A DNA stretch of 64,000 nt, from assembly GCF_019097595.1 (NCBI RefSeq), contig NC_080720.1:22330852-22394851 (forward strand). The letters run 5' to 3'. Source of the DNA: Hemibagrus wyckioides. Lineage: Eukaryota > Chordata > Actinopteri > Siluriformes > Bagridae. Below, in pieces: positions 22,995 to 35,010 of the stretch (position 1 is its first letter; every line of letters begins with the position of its first letter). Under the pieces are notes generated by a model. It ran no database searches. It saw only the letters and a program-made list of their open reading frames with translations, and was not told the DNA's origin. Made by a program: the position numbers and the translations under genes.

Positions 22995-23345
22995 CTGAGA
23001 ACAAATGATGTGACAGTGGTCTGTGGAAACCAAAATCATCAACCCAGTGAGGGCTGAATTCAAAACAACACAGAAAATCAAAGTAAAAAATGTAAATTAC
23101 AGGCTGATTTCATCATGTTGCTGGATTAATACAACAGTGAGCTCCTGGACAATCTGTAATACTACTTGGTGGCTTCAGATGCTCTGATACATAATCTCCC
23201 AGTGGTTCTCAATTGTATGCAGGTCCATGGAACATGAGGGCCAGTCAATGGCATCAAGAAACTGTCTATACACTCTGGCCACATGGAGCTGGGCATGTGG
23301 AGGTCTATATGACCCTTCAAGGATATTCCTCCCCAGACCATCACT
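22995..23345 (-). mobile_element. Tc1-like fragment, internally deleted
   Basis: In reverse, 23345-23320 encodes MMVWGGISL, the motif found between the first and second catalytic Asp of a common fish Tc1 transposase. Upstream blocks GGAAACCAAAATCATCAACCC and ACAGGCTGATT correspond to that element's 3' noncoding part. The coding region is shortened and carries shifts, so no functional protein is possible. Confidence 0.65.
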
Positions 23346-23389
23346 GACCTACGTGTATATGTATCTGTGCATGTATCTGTGCATGAGAT

Positions 23390-23620
23390 ACGAATATGCA
23401 GATTTTCTCAAGTGCCTTTATTCAGTTGCCAGATTGCCTGAAGGTAAAAACACTACCCATGAGTTTATCTCTTGCTGTGTTGGCCTTTGGGATCTGGGTG
23501 GTTCTCCTGGCCCTGGTCCTCCATTGCTGTGTCCGGCACTTGTTTGGCATGAGGTTGTTAGGCTGTTAGTGCCTCACAACCTAAGGCTCTATAGTTGTTT
23601 TATTGTCAGTTATTGTCTGT
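23390..23620. repeat. repeat fragment related to 22130-22765
   Basis: Shares CAGTTGCCAG...GCCTGAAGGTAAAAAC...TGTTGGCCTTTGGGATCTGG and the GTTGTTAGGCTGTTAGTGCC...AAGGCTCTA block with the larger copy (whose equivalents lie at 22450-22540 and 22850-22890). Confidence 0.45.
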
Positions 23621-23744
23621 AAAATGATTTCCATGTTCTCTTCATGTCATCATAGGTTTCTTTTGAACCTTCCCCCTTACTTAAAATGCATGTAGGCCAC
23701 GTTAAAGGGTTTTATGAGTGAACAAACATATGAATGCCTATAAG

Positions 23745-23920
23745 TGCTTGGTGCACTCTCAAGGTTCTTCTCAAGGATTCTTCCTCATGTAGTCTTTTTC
23801 CTTGCCACCATCACATCTGGCTTGCTTGTTATGGTCTACATCTGGATTTCTGGAAAGTTGCTTTGTGACAGTGTCAGTGTCACAAGCATTAAGCAAATAA
23901 AGGGAAATTCAGTTGCTCTG
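23745..23920 (+). repeat. L2-tailed element fragment
   Basis: TCAAGGATTCTTCCTCATG, TTTTTCCTTGCCACCATCAC, TGGCTTGCTTGTTA and AAGTTGCTTTGTGACAGTG are diverged versions of the L2-tailed family's 3' half. Confidence 0.5.
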
Positions 23921-25035
23921 CTTTTACATGGACTTGCTCTTCCATGATAAAGCAATTACATATGATGAATGATGTTTTTGTCTAGTATATCTCTACATAC
24001 CTTGCATAAGCTTTTAAACACAGGATAGCTCTTGATAGCTACAACTTTAAGTACTTTCTACACATACCTTATATTCCTTCATGTGTAAAGCTGCACAAAT
24101 GTGTCTTGTCATGTATTTTGTACATAGTACATAGGGTGTTATGCAGATTATTTTCAGTGCATCATTCCATTGACTAATCATGTTCACACTTTTTTTTTAA
24201 AAAGTTGTCATTTTAATTTCCATTCTTTTTACATTTTCTCAGAGAAAGAAATTCTTTTAAGTTTACACGAGACGCCATATGCGTCATTGACAAAAAAACA
24301 ATTAGCTCCCCAGTACAGGAAGTCTTTAATCCTTCCTTATACAAATCGATTCCAAATCTTTCCCATGTGCTGTTAAATGTAAAGCATGTGACCATATGGC
24401 AAAGCAACTGAACCATAACATCTGTGGTAAAGTCAAATTGGTGAGCTGCAGATGCTAAATTTTCCAACAGATACAAGGGATTAAATTAGACTAATTAAGG
24501 GACTATTTTTTTTTCTTATTTTGCTTTGTTAATGGCTGTAAAGTTATTTTATTTGTATTTGTTTGTTTTTTATTTGCAATTTTTTTTGTATGCATTTAAA
24601 GTGATATTGCAAAGCTGTACAAATTCATAAACATACCTTAAAACATACATTATAATCATACACACGGTAGACTCCACTGATTACTGTAAAAAACAACTAT
24701 TCAAAAATTATATCCAATGACAATGTTTCAATGCAGTTAATGAGTGTGAACTAATCACTAGCCCAGGTACCTGGGACATGCAAATTTTTTGTTAGATGTT
24801 AATTTATAATTTCCCAGCACTTGTTTACAAAATTTAAAGAAATATATTTTTTTACTTGTATAGAATACATTAATTATTTAGAGTACTATCTCCTATGTCA
24901 GATCATGGCTGCAAACATTGTTTAAAGTTTCATTTTATTTTTATTTGCTTAGTGCACACGAATAATATTACATAGTCTTTTGTCAGTGTTCCATGTTTAC
25001 AGTTCCCTACTTGTACAGTGTAAGAGCTGACTTAT
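23921..25035. other. intergenic, no recognised feature
   Basis: AT-rich unique sequence with poly-T runs; nothing recognisable. Confidence 0.5.
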
Positions 25036-25037
25036 AA

Positions 25038-25180
25038 GGAGTGGTAGCTCAGTCGTTAAGAGTTTGGACTACTGATTAGAACCTTCACCTACTCAGTTCT
25101 ATAAATTAGATTAATGTAAGACGCTGTGGATAAATGAGATAAATGTAAGACGCTGTGGATAAATGAGATAAATGTAAGAT
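25038..25180 (+). mobile_element. tRNA-derived SINE (family B-like head) with triplicated tail
   Basis: Head GGAGTGGTAGCTCAGTCGTTAAGAG carries an A box (TAGCTCAGTCG). The B box is degraded. The 3' part holds a unit of about 28 bp (AATGTAAGACGCTGTGGATA + AATGAGAT) repeated two to three times. The GCTCTGGATAA-type motif is shared with many fish V-SINE-like elements. Not a functional tRNA gene. Confidence 0.7.
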
Positions 25181-26400
25181 GTTTGTGTGCTTCACAGTAC
25201 ATAGATGCCTAAAGCACTCATTATGTACATTACAATAAACTTGAAAACCTTATTGACTTTAAAGAATCCAAGAGATTTATTAATATATAGTACAGCACAA
25301 AGTCAACCTATGCAGCCACGACACAAGTAAACACATCTAGATACAATAGAGATGATAGCCAGACTAGAATAATATCTATTACAGTACATTTATTACAGAA
25401 CATCACACCTCATAGCCTCCATCATTAGACAGCAATGAAGCAAACGCAACATGCTACATGATCATATGCTTATTCATTTCTCTTTGTCCTGTATTCATGC
25501 ACAGTAGCTAATTAGCTCACCATTATGATATATGCCATTATTTTGCTTATAATATAATAAATTAAGTTCCTTGGCAACCAAAACATAGCACTGGTTGTTT
25601 TCAGATAACAAAACAGTGAAAGTATTAAATTATTATTCAATAAGGGTGCTAATAATTTTGTAGTTGACTCTGTTAAACCTATACTTTTTAACATAACATT
25701 CTACAGCAGCATGTGTCTATTCTTGCAATTTGGGTTAGGATTTACTGAGCAGCACAGTGAGTATCTAATTTCTTGGGCTTGTTAGACTTGGTTGAAATCT
25801 GCTGGCTTTTCTACCTTCTATTTCCAACAAATACAGGCAAAATAGGTTGTGAGCACTTTTCTTTTGAAAGATTTGCTTGTCAAAGGACACGTACAAACTA
25901 TCCCCAAACCTCCGAATTGTTAAATGGCACCAGCTGGGCTTTGATGGATTCCTCATTTACAGTGGTAAGCAAACATTTGGACACAGTTGTGCGCAGTATT
26001 TATGCTGTTACAACTGCCAGTAACCTTTGATTATTATTATCCAATTTAGGGTGTAAGTCTGTGGTGGAATAGCATCTCATTTGAAAGAGGAACACTACCA
26101 ATTCAGCAAACTCAAATGAAGCACAAATGAAAGGAGTGGTTTTGGGAAAAGCCCCAAGCAGAAATTTCCCTCTCCTTGCAACATATGTGATCAGCCAAGG
26201 CGTGTTTGTTGTTCAAGTATTGCTTTGTTACTTTTGCACTGTACATATGAAACACATGTCTCAAACAAATATGGCTCAAGACCACCCTGCTACTATTGTG
26301 GAAAATGACACAATCTGTGGCAGGTTATTAGGTAATCAAAACATAAACTGATCTGTAAAGAACTTTTCTAAGCAAAAGAGCTAAGTGAAGAGGTTTCAAA
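25181..26400. other. intergenic; unique block at 25.74-26.33 kb
   Basis: Mostly unique. The part at 25740-26330 is of higher complexity and could be a conserved noncoding element; no exon recognised. Confidence 0.35.
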
Positions 26401-26401
26401 A

Positions 26402-26456
26402 TTATATATATAATACATATATGTGCATCTATATATATATACATATATATATATAA
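26402..26456. repeat. AT-rich microsatellite
   Basis: Imperfect (TA)n abutting the truncated left end of the following Tc1 element. Confidence 0.9.
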
Positions 26457-27215
26457 TGTGATACAGTGCATCACAGCTTGTTGTGTATGGGGCAGACCAG
26501 TCAGGGTGACCATGCTGACCCCTGTGCACTGCAGAAAGCTCCAACAGTGGGCACATGAGCATCAGAACTGGACCAAGGAGCAATGGAAGAAAGTGGCCTG
26601 GTCTGTTGAATCATGTTTTCTTTTACATCACATGGCTGGCCGGGTGCATGTGCATTGCTTACCTGGGGAACACATGGCACCAGAATGCACTATGGGAAGA
26701 AGGCAAGCGAGCGGAGGCAATGTCATGCTTTGGGAAATAATCTGCTGGGAAACCTTGAATTCTGTCATCCATGTGGATGTTACTTTGACATGTACCACCT
26801 ACCTAAGCATTGTTTCAGACCATGCACACCCTTTCATGGAAACAGTATTCCCTGAAGGCTGTGACCTTTTTCAGCCAGATAATGCTCCATGCCACAAAGC
26901 AAAAATGGTTCAGGAATGGTTTGATGAGCACAACAACGAGTTTGAGGTGTTCACTTGGCCTTCAAGTTCTCCAGATCTCAATCCAATCGAGCACCTGTGG
27001 GATGTGCTGGACAAACAAGTCTGATCCATGGAGGTCCCACCTCACAACTTACAGGAATTAAAAGATCTGCTGTTAACATCTTGGTGCCAGATGCCACAGC
27101 ACACCTTCAGGGATCTAGTGGAGTTTATGCCTCGATGGGTCAGAGCTGTTTTAGCAGCAAAAGGTGGACCAACACAATATTAGGCAAGTGGTCATAATGT
27201 TATGGCTGATCAGTG
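26457..27215 (+). mobile_element. 5'-truncated Tc1 element A
   Basis: The right terminal repeat is intact (GTCATAATGTTATGGCTGAT + CAGTG) and is followed by a TA target. This end belongs to a common fish Tc1-like family. The left terminal repeat and the DNA-binding half are missing and are replaced by the TA microsatellite, which suggests loss through repeat slippage or recombination. Confidence 0.85.
26458..27183 (+). pseudogene. Tc1-like transposase, catalytic half, inactivated
   Basis: The frame covers the DDE catalytic domain of a Tc1/mariner transposase: ...WTKEQWKKVAWSVESCFLL, GGNVMLWE, LFQPDNAPCHKA, SPDLNPIEHLWD, then a TGA at 27022-27024. After it the same frame continues to a terminal LAAKGGPTQY at 27183. 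The first catalytic Asp of the WSDES motif is replaced by Val (residue 50 of the open part). The second Asp (QPDN, 141) and the Glu (NPIEH, 178) remain. The N-terminal helix-turn-helix region is absent. The copy is dead by truncation, a catalytic substitution and a nonsense codon. Confidence 0.88.
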
Positions 27216-27216
27216 T

Positions 27217-27240
27217 ATATGTGTGTGTGTGTGTGTGTAT
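27217..27240. repeat. (TG)n microsatellite between two Tc1 copies
   Basis: About 9 TG units starting at the target TA of element A and ending at the left terminal repeat of element B. Confidence 0.9.
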
Positions 27241-28322
27241 GGACAAAAGTATTAGGACACCTGAGCATTTTACCAACAGGGACTTTAATGACATTGCATT
27301 CTAAAAACGTACATTAATATGGAGTTGGTTCCCCTTTGCAGCTATGACAGCTTCCACTCTTCTGGGCAGGTGTTCCACAGAATTTTGGAGTGTTTCTGTA
27401 TGGATTTTGGCCCATTCATCCAGTATACCATTTTTGTGAGGTCCAGCCTTGATGTTATGTTGGTTGAGAAGGCCTGGCTCACACTCGTAGTTCCAGTTTA
27501 TCCCAAAGGTGTTCATTTTGTTGAGGGTAGGGCTCTGTGTAGTCCAGTCCAGACTCCTCCAATCTTGTCTTTATAGATCTTGCTTTCTGCACTGGTGACT
27601 ACACAGTCATGCTGAAATAGAAAAGGGCATTCCCCAAATTGTTCCCACAAAGTTGGAAGTATAGCATTGCCCAAAATGTCTTGGTAGCATTAACAATTCC
27701 CTTCACTGGAAGTGAAGAAAAACAACCCCATACTATTATCCCTCTTCCATTAAACTTTAAAGTTGGCACAATGCAGTCAGGCAAGTAACGTTCTCCTGGC
27801 ACTCCTTCTGATGTTCGGCATTGTCCTTGGTGATGAATTTAGCTGCTCAGTCATAGAAACCCATTCCATGAAGCTCCCTTACTGTGTTTGTGCTATATTA
27901 ATGCCAGTGGAAGTTCAGAACTCTTCAGCTATGGAATCAGCAGGGCACTGGTGACTTTTACTCACCATGTACTCAGTGATCCTGCTCTGTGACTTTACGT
28001 GGTCTTCATGGCTAAGTTGCTGCTGTCCCTAAATGTTTCCACTTTCCAGTAATACCAATTACAATTGACAGTGGAATATTTAGCAGGGATGTAATTTTGC
28101 AAGCTGACTTATTGCATAGCTGGCATCCTATCACAGAACCATGCCTGAATTCACTGAGCTCTTCAGAACCACCCATTTTTTCACAAGTGTTTGTAAATGC
28201 AGACTGCATAACTAGGTGCTTGATTTTTGTTTTTTTTTACAGCTGTGGCAATGAATCTGATTGAAACACCTGAATTCAATAATTAAGAGTGTGTCCCAAT
28301 ACTTTTGTCCACACAGTTTATA
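27239..28322 (-). mobile_element. Tc1-like element B, degraded, both ends present
   Basis: Left end TGGACAAAAGTATTAGGACA and right end, in reverse, TGGACAAAAGTATTGGGACA form matching terminal repeats about 1.08 kb apart, a normal Tc1 spacing. The interior, read in reverse, shows decayed transposase: the start of the DNA-binding region (GGSEELSEFRHGSVIGCQLC), [12 protein letters not shown], and scattered pieces of the rest. There are multiple shifts, deletions and stops. It lies in opposite orientation to element A. Confidence 0.85.
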
Positions 28323-29194
28323 TCAGGATAACCAGGGCATAGCAGTTACTGAAAGTGAGTGAGAGCAAACATATAACCTATCACAAATGATATTTTCAAT
28401 TTATAGCCAATGTACTTCCTGACATTTTACAGTACTCTGTATTTAATAAATTACAAACATAATTACTTACATATTTACATATGTTCTTTACTCTCACTGA
28501 CTTAATCGTCCATCTTATCCATGTCAGTAAAGAAAAATTTAAATTTGCTTGCTTCAGCACAATCTTGGCAGCTAAAACTGTACAGTTCATGGTTCGGGTT
28601 CATGGAACATGTGCCATATAATTGCCATTGGATGCCTGACAGTGGTGTAGAATTTTGTCCCCTCAATCTTTAAAGAGCTCTTACTTTTTAAAACCAGTCT
28701 GGCATTAAAGCAAGCGGAACACACTGAGAAAAGTCCTGGCGGTCAATCAATAATTATTAACCTCCTGAATCCGCAGTTGCTTAGAGATGCACAACCAAGT
28801 AGACACAAACAGAGATGCAGATTATTAGGACATTGGACATGAAGTCAAGCCTCTATTGCACTTGGCTACAAATCAAGAAATTGATTGATAGGTTTAGAGG
28901 AATCGGAAGCAATACAGTACATACGAGCTATACCATACATTCTTATTTTTACTCATAGCTTAAATCTCTGGACTAATGTAAAAAATACTTGTGTAATTGT
29001 GCTTTCTTACAGTATCTTCTCTTATTTACACTTTTATAAATTACATAATGACCATTCCAAGAAAGTATTATTAGACCAATGACTGTACTCAATATGTCAG
29101 TCCAGTGCTCTCAGTTTAGCATCCAATCAGATTCACCAATGCAGAAAAAAAGACCAAGAAGTGTTAATTTGTCATCGGTGTTAACTGTCTAGTT
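28323..29194. other. intergenic, no recognised feature
   Basis: Unique AT-rich sequence; nothing recognisable. Confidence 0.5.
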
Positions 29195-29373
29195 CAGGGG
29201 TAGGCAAGTTTGGTCACAGAGAGCCGCAGTCCTGCAGATTTCAGCTCCAGCCCTGAAAAAAAACTCACCTGCCTGTAGCCTTAGTAATCCTGAAGACCTT
29301 GATTAGCTTGTTCAGGTGTGTTTGATTAGGGTTGGAGCCGAAATCTCTCTAGGACCGAACTTGCCTACCCCTG
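29195..29373. mobile_element. hAT-type MITE, 179 bp, with perfect 8-bp target duplication
   Basis: Ends are exact inverted repeats (CAGGGGTAGGCAAG and CTTGCCTACCCCTG), flanked by GTCTAGTT at 29187-29194 and again at 29374-29381. Inner sequences (CCTGCAGATTTCAGCTCCA; CACCTGCCTGTAGCCTTAGT; GTTCAGGTGTGTTTGATTAG) make it largely self-complementary. It has no coding capacity, so it depended on a hAT transposase supplied elsewhere. The perfect duplication suggests a younger insertion than most repeats here. Confidence 0.95.
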
Positions 29374-29869
29374 GTCTAGTTATTAGCATTTGTATGTATT
29401 TACAGATGGATAAGTTACCAGACCTCAAAGTCAAACTTCACGATTAGAATCTCTTGGTATACCTCAGTGAAAGCAGTAAGCAAATGCTTGTATAAAACCC
29501 TCAAATCATTACTTTAGCACTTTCCCTAACAGTTATATATTGATATAATTTTGTTTGTCTTAGTGGCCCTTTACGTTTCATTTTTGTCTGGGTCTGCTTG
29601 TATGGATCTATTTTTTTCTGTATGTCACAATGTTAATTGTCTGTTGTTTGTTTATTGTTGTTTAATAGTATTCTAGTAATAGTGTTTATTAGCTTGGATT
29701 CTAAAGTTGTAAAGTGGCCCTGATATGTGAAGCTGTGGAAACTTGCTAACCATAAAAAAACTATTATTATCAAGCTAACATGTTTTGCTAAGCAAATTCT
29801 AGCTAATGGTGAATATTGGTTATATACATGATATTTCATTTCATTTAATTGTCTGTACCACAAACAATC

Positions 29870-30110
29870 TATACTCGGGTCACGGAGTCATCGGGCGTCA
29901 AGGCAGGATACATCCTGGATGGAGTGCCAACCCACCGCAGGGCGCATACACACTCATTCACACACTACAGGCAAATTAGATACTCCAATCAGCCTAGAAG
30001 CGTGTCTTTGGACTGTGGGAAGAAACCCACCAAGCATGGGGAGAACATGCAAACTCCACACACACAGTGAGCGGGAGCAAGACTCACAAGACACCGTGCC
30101 TACATGATAT
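29870..30110 (-). mobile_element. tRNA-derived SINE, family A
   Basis: Carries CGGGTCACGGAGTCATCGGG, GGATGGAGTGCCAACCCACC, CACTCATTCACACACTACAG, CTTTGGACTGTGGGAAGAAA and GGGGAGAACATGCAAACTCC. The right end is the degraded reversed head. Confidence 0.75.
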
Positions 30111-31430
30111 TTTACTTCTATTAAATTGATTAGCAAACTGTGTAGCATACAACCAGCAAAAATAACTTATTTAAGTTACTTTACAATAAAATTCCTGTTC
30201 ACAAAATGGACAAATGTTGATAAATTTCTTTTAGTTTGAGCCAACACTTAATAGTATATTGGGAGCACATACACACACTCAAAACAATGACTTGCATAAA
30301 CAGTTTCTTTGTGTTCATCTTTTTATCCTCCAATCTGCATGTCATACCGAAGACAGATGGTGCTACTGGGAGTCTTCAAAGTATCTTATTCAGTGCCAGG
30401 CCCAGACTTCGGGTTTTTCTAGTTAAACCTTTGACCCAACAGTTTGTAAACTTTTCTCCCCACATGACACCAACCATGCAGTTGAAGAGAACTCATAGAA
30501 CTGTGTTGGGGTGGAGATGATGGGGGTCATTAGAGGACACAAAGTGCATGGAGTACATATAGAAATACAGAAACCTTGCCACACTCATCATGGACAAATA
30601 AATTAAATGGCTTCTAGGCAATGAGGATTTTCTTTCATCAGTGTTTCCGTACCTGAAGCTAGGCCGTACTAGATATAAAGTTCCCAGAGGCATTCACTGT
30701 GTGACATATGTGTTCCATTATGAGCCATTTCAGCTGTTTCTCTAGAAGTTTCTCTGTGGCTTCACAGTCTGCTGCAGTTAAGGATTAGGCTGTCCTGAAA
30801 TTGATTTATTTCCACACTAAAGCTGTTTATTAAATATAATTGGCCATCAAAAATGTCAAAAGGAGGAAGAAGGGAAAAAAGGTAGACGCTGTCATCGTTT
30901 ACCACAAAAGACCATAGAAGTCTGGTCAGGAGCAGAGATTCGGAGCAGTTTCAAATTACATCTAGCAAAAACTCCTTTGATGAACACACAAAGAGACGGC
31001 ACATGCAGCGGGCCATTTAAACCCATTCATATGCTGACTCTTGTTATTTTGATGATTAGTTTCCAAACATATCTTGGCTGTTGTCACTGGAAACGGATAA
31101 ATGAATGGCAAAGCATGAGTGGTGTTGTCACTCAACATTCAAACAAAAACTGTCTGAGTAATCATTTCTAGTTTAGTTTTCTGCTGAAATTCAGTTGGAT
31201 ACTGGGATAGACACGTTGACACCAGGCAGGCAAATATCACACCAGTCCGAGAAAACTCAGAGTGGACTGGTTATCATTATTATGTGATTTTAACAGACAC
31301 AAGACTATCATATTATAGATAGAAAGTGCCACCAAAAACTAAAAAAAATGCCCAAATATAGGTGTTTTCCCCAACTTACTTACTTAAACCCATATACAGA
31401 ATGTTTTCTCCCCTGTTCCTTTCATCCATA
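30111..31430. other. intergenic; unique block near 30.85-31.2 kb
   Basis: No exon or repeat recognised. 30850-31200 is high-complexity sequence and a candidate conserved noncoding element only by texture. Confidence 0.35.
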
Positions 31431-31489
31431 TCATCAGATAACTTTCAGGGCTTTCAGACTGCACTTATCTCCTGGTTGTCATCATTCTA

Positions 31490-31630
31490 ACCCCTGCTTT
31501 TAACCCCGGGTAGAGGAACGTTTCACACTTGTAATTTAGAAGCAGGTTTAGCACTGTTTTTTACCCAGCTTTATGAAACGCTGCTCTGAAGAAGGATTAT
31601 TCCCCACATGTACAGTGTGAAATAATGAAG
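31490..31630 (+). repeat. unclassified repeat family E, copy 1
   Basis: GGTAGAGGAACGTTTCACACTTGTAATTTAGAAGC, TTATGAAACGCTGCTCTGAAG and a GTGTGAAAT end recur at 40095-40250 in the same orientation. Likely an old MITE. Confidence 0.6.
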
Positions 31631-31694
31631 TGTTAAGTGTTATATTATGGCTAGATACTAGCAACAATTTCTGAACTTATTACAGTTTCAACAT

Positions 31695-31845
31695 AATTTC
31701 CTTCCTGCCGAAGCCATCAAACGTTCAATGATGGAGACCGGAGTGCAAAACTGGCCACAGCCACAGCAGATAGCAGACACAGTTCAAAGCCACCGCCATG
31801 GTCTCCAAATGATACTATCCACAGCACTCCCAGTTCTTTAAAGAA
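31695..31845 (-). repeat. 5' fragment of the L2-tailed element
   Basis: GAAGCCATCAAACGTTCAATG...GGAGTGCAAAACTGGCCAC and CAAAGCCACCGCCATGGTCTCCA match 17578-17690 closely. The 3' tail is missing. Confidence 0.6.
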
Positions 31846-33735
31846 GTCACATGCTTTATAGTATTCATTTAGTCATGGTTGTTGATACCACAAATATGCA
31901 AATACGAAGGTTAACCCCAGGTTTAGGAATGTACAGTGCAAAAAAAAGCCAGAATAAAGTAACCCAAGGTTCACAATGACCCCAGATTTTATTTCAAGTG
32001 TTTCAACAAAACCCTTTTATGGTTTTTGTGTCATGACCAAAAGAACTTTGTTAACCAACAAATAATAGTTTCTAGTGTATGTTCCCGTAGATTCTGACAC
32101 CAAACTGTTAACACACTTATCATTTGTGATGCTGTGAATCACAGATGATGTCTTTGTAGATGACTGCAGTGCAAATCATTGATCACAACACTGACATCTA
32201 ATCATTTAAAACATCTGGAAGAACTGTAGAAGAGATAAACAGAAGTGGGGAAGAATTCCTTTGGAGAATGTGTTTGGATATGTGGAACAGAGAACGAAGG
32301 CGGAATGAGATGAGATGAGGAACTGAGAGATTCAGTCATAATTATAAGAATGTAAAATGCAACATACAGTAACCTAGTACAAAAAGTACACTGGCGTTCT
32401 ATTTGGCAAGCAGAATGGAAATCAATTTAGACATTTTCAGTCAATATAAACAAGCAAATTATTATTTGATCACTGCAAGTCTGATATACAATTAGTCAGG
32501 ACAGTTTGGCTTTCAGTGTGAGATGTTTCTACCTCTGTTTGGATAAGCTTACACAGAATTTTAGTGGTTGAATATAACGCTTTCAAATTTTAGATCCTTA
32601 TGAACAAGCACTTGGAGAAAAGGGTTTCATATCACAGTTTACTTTGACAATATAAACATTTGTGTAAAATAATAACCATTTTTCAAACTTTTCTATGGAA
32701 ATATTGCCCCTAGTTGGCTAGGTTAAAATGTAAATACTTATTAAATCCCTGTGTGTCTACTTTCATATGAGCCATCATACTGTGGAGTGTAGAATGACAA
32801 AGAAATTCAATGCTTAACATAGACATTAGAACAGCCAAAGCAGGCATAAATTCCATTTTTGTGGCATCTGGTAAATAGAATTAAATACATACAGACACAT
32901 TGTAACTTCATTTCAGCTATAGACTCTGTTCTGAGCTTTTAAGCTGCTGATTAAATATCTTTTAAGTCACAGACACACAAAAGTTCATATTGTTGTAATG
33001 CTTATCTAGTAAAACTGATCTCCAACAAAATCTTAGACAGAAAATGACAATAGACATTCAATGTCCTTTTACTTTGAACCATCACTGAAACACCATTCAT
33101 TATATAAAAAAAAAAAATCAGGTAGTCTAGTCAGTCCCTTATAAATGAAAATCTAAAAGCTGGAAGAATACAGGTTTTTGGAACTTGTCCAGGAATGTCA
33201 GAAGAGATTATCACCCAGTTTTATCACACCTTGCCTTTGTGAGGCATCAGTCCACCTCTTGTGCTCTGTGCAGCAATCAAAACCCTTACCTTTGGTCTTC
33301 TTTAGCTCAAACACAAGTGCATGCTGGGAAAATAGAATACACTCATGTCAGATTGTGTTGTGTAGGGAGAAATCAAAGGGCAGGTACTGTTAGCAAATTC
33401 ATTCTTATATAACTAGAATGAAGAACAGACCTGAGATGTGAAAACCTATTACAGCAATTTTGGATGATTTGCCTGAAAAGTTTAAGCTTTAGAGTCAAAC
33501 CTCATATACAGTTATATTTGCAGTATAGTCATACTGTTTTCTGGTAGACCATGGAAATGGCATTGTGCTGTTTTGTAAATACGGTAAAAAGTTAATTCAA
33601 CATAAACTATTTAGCACACGTCTCAATAAGCTTACTGATCAGGGAGCCGACCCATTTTGCCAAGTCCTTCCAGTGCACTCATTGGATCATTTACATTGTC
33701 GATCTACATTGTCTTAAACATCACATGATCAGAAT
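31846..33735. other. intergenic, no recognised feature
   Basis: Unique AT-rich sequence; short open frames around 33.2-33.4 kb match nothing recognisable. Confidence 0.5.
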
Positions 33736-33739
33736 CATA

Positions 33740-34428
33740 CTTAATATCTTTCTCTTTCTCTCTCTATCTTTCTCTGTCGAGCTACACACCCCACTCCTGA
33801 GCTCCCACTGTTTGCCAGTTCCATTGTGACCACTGCCCTACCCCTGGTCAGAGTCTCGTCGCTTGGTGGTGCCCACTGATGCTGTGGATGGATCTGTGTA
33901 GACCAGGAGACAGCCATGGACAGAGCCACTTGGGGACTTTCATACAGTCACAGATCTGCCATTTCATCTGTCAGCTTCTGACAGCAAAGAACTAGTGTCT
34001 ATAATAACCTCAGAAACTACACTGACCTAATAGTTCCTCATGGACCATTGATTTCTGTTGTAGAAAGGACATTAATCAGTTACAGTTACATTATTTACTG
34101 TCCAGTGTCACCCAAATGAGGATGGGTTCCCTTCTGAGCCTGATTCCTCTCAAGGTTTCTTCCCCATTCCATCCTTGTCACTGCCACCACAGGCTTGCTC
34201 ATTAGGGATAAAATAGTTTAATTATTAAATTTAATGATTTACTCTTATTTCTAGTTATTTAGTTATTTTTATTTTTTATTTTCATTTTTCCTCTCCCCTT
34301 TCTCTGTTTTTCTTCTTTTGTAAAGCTGCTTTGAGACAATGTTCATTGTAAAAGGCGCTATACAAAATAAATTGAATTGAATTGAATTGAATTGAATTGA
34401 ATTGAATTGAATTGAATTGAATTGAATT
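33740..34428 (+). mobile_element. L2-tailed retroelement with expanded pentamer tail
   Basis: Full plus-strand copy: GTCGCTTGGTGGTGCCCACTG...TGTGGATGGATCTGTGTAGA in the 5' part, then GTGTCACCCAAATGAGGATGGGTTCCC, CAAGGTTTCTTCC, CAGGCTTGCTCATTAGGGAT, AAGCTGCTTTGAGACAATG and GGCGCTATACAAAATAAA. It then runs directly into about 11 copies of ATTGA (34370-34428). The GGCGCTATA..AATAAA end followed by ATTGA repeats is the known 3' end style of fish L2-clade elements. Confidence 0.8.
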
Positions 34429-34739
34429 TACTTCTTGAAAAAATCCCATCATGCACCAAAAAACCCCATCGGTGCTCACTTACTATGTAAATGCCATCAT
34501 ATTTCTGAAGCCTCTCATCTAAAAAAAAAGGGATGGATGAACCTTCAGCCATCTTTGCCTACTGTACCAATGCAAGTAGCTTGTTATCATTGTTGTAGCT
34601 CTCAAATGGTTACTTATGTTAGTGTTTTTTTTAACATTATTTGATATTCTATGTATGGTTTCTTTGAATCAAATGAATTTAAAACTCGAGTAACTATACT
34701 ATGATCATGCTTGACATTCTTATTAAAACAAATAATAGT

Positions 34740-35010
34740 AAAAAAAAATAATGTCTGAAAACCATGGCAGTGGTGATGATTTGCAATATGAGTGTGTAGT
34801 CATGTTGCTGGAAATTGAGTCATCTAGTGTCCCAGAGTTTATTGAGCCCATAGTGAGTCCATCCTTACCAGTGTCCCAACTCGTGTACTTGATATACTGA
34901 TTCACAACCTAGGGAGCAAGGAAGCTGAATGAGACACACCCATACTCTTCTCCTCATGAGTATGCTGTGCTTTTAAGTCATGCATATAAATCTGTACTGT
35001 AAAATTACAG
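34740..35010. repeat. family D repeat fragment
   Basis: GTGTACTTGATATACTGATTCACAACCTAGGGAGCAAGG and following GAGACAC...CCC match the 18.46-kb copy. Confidence 0.4.
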
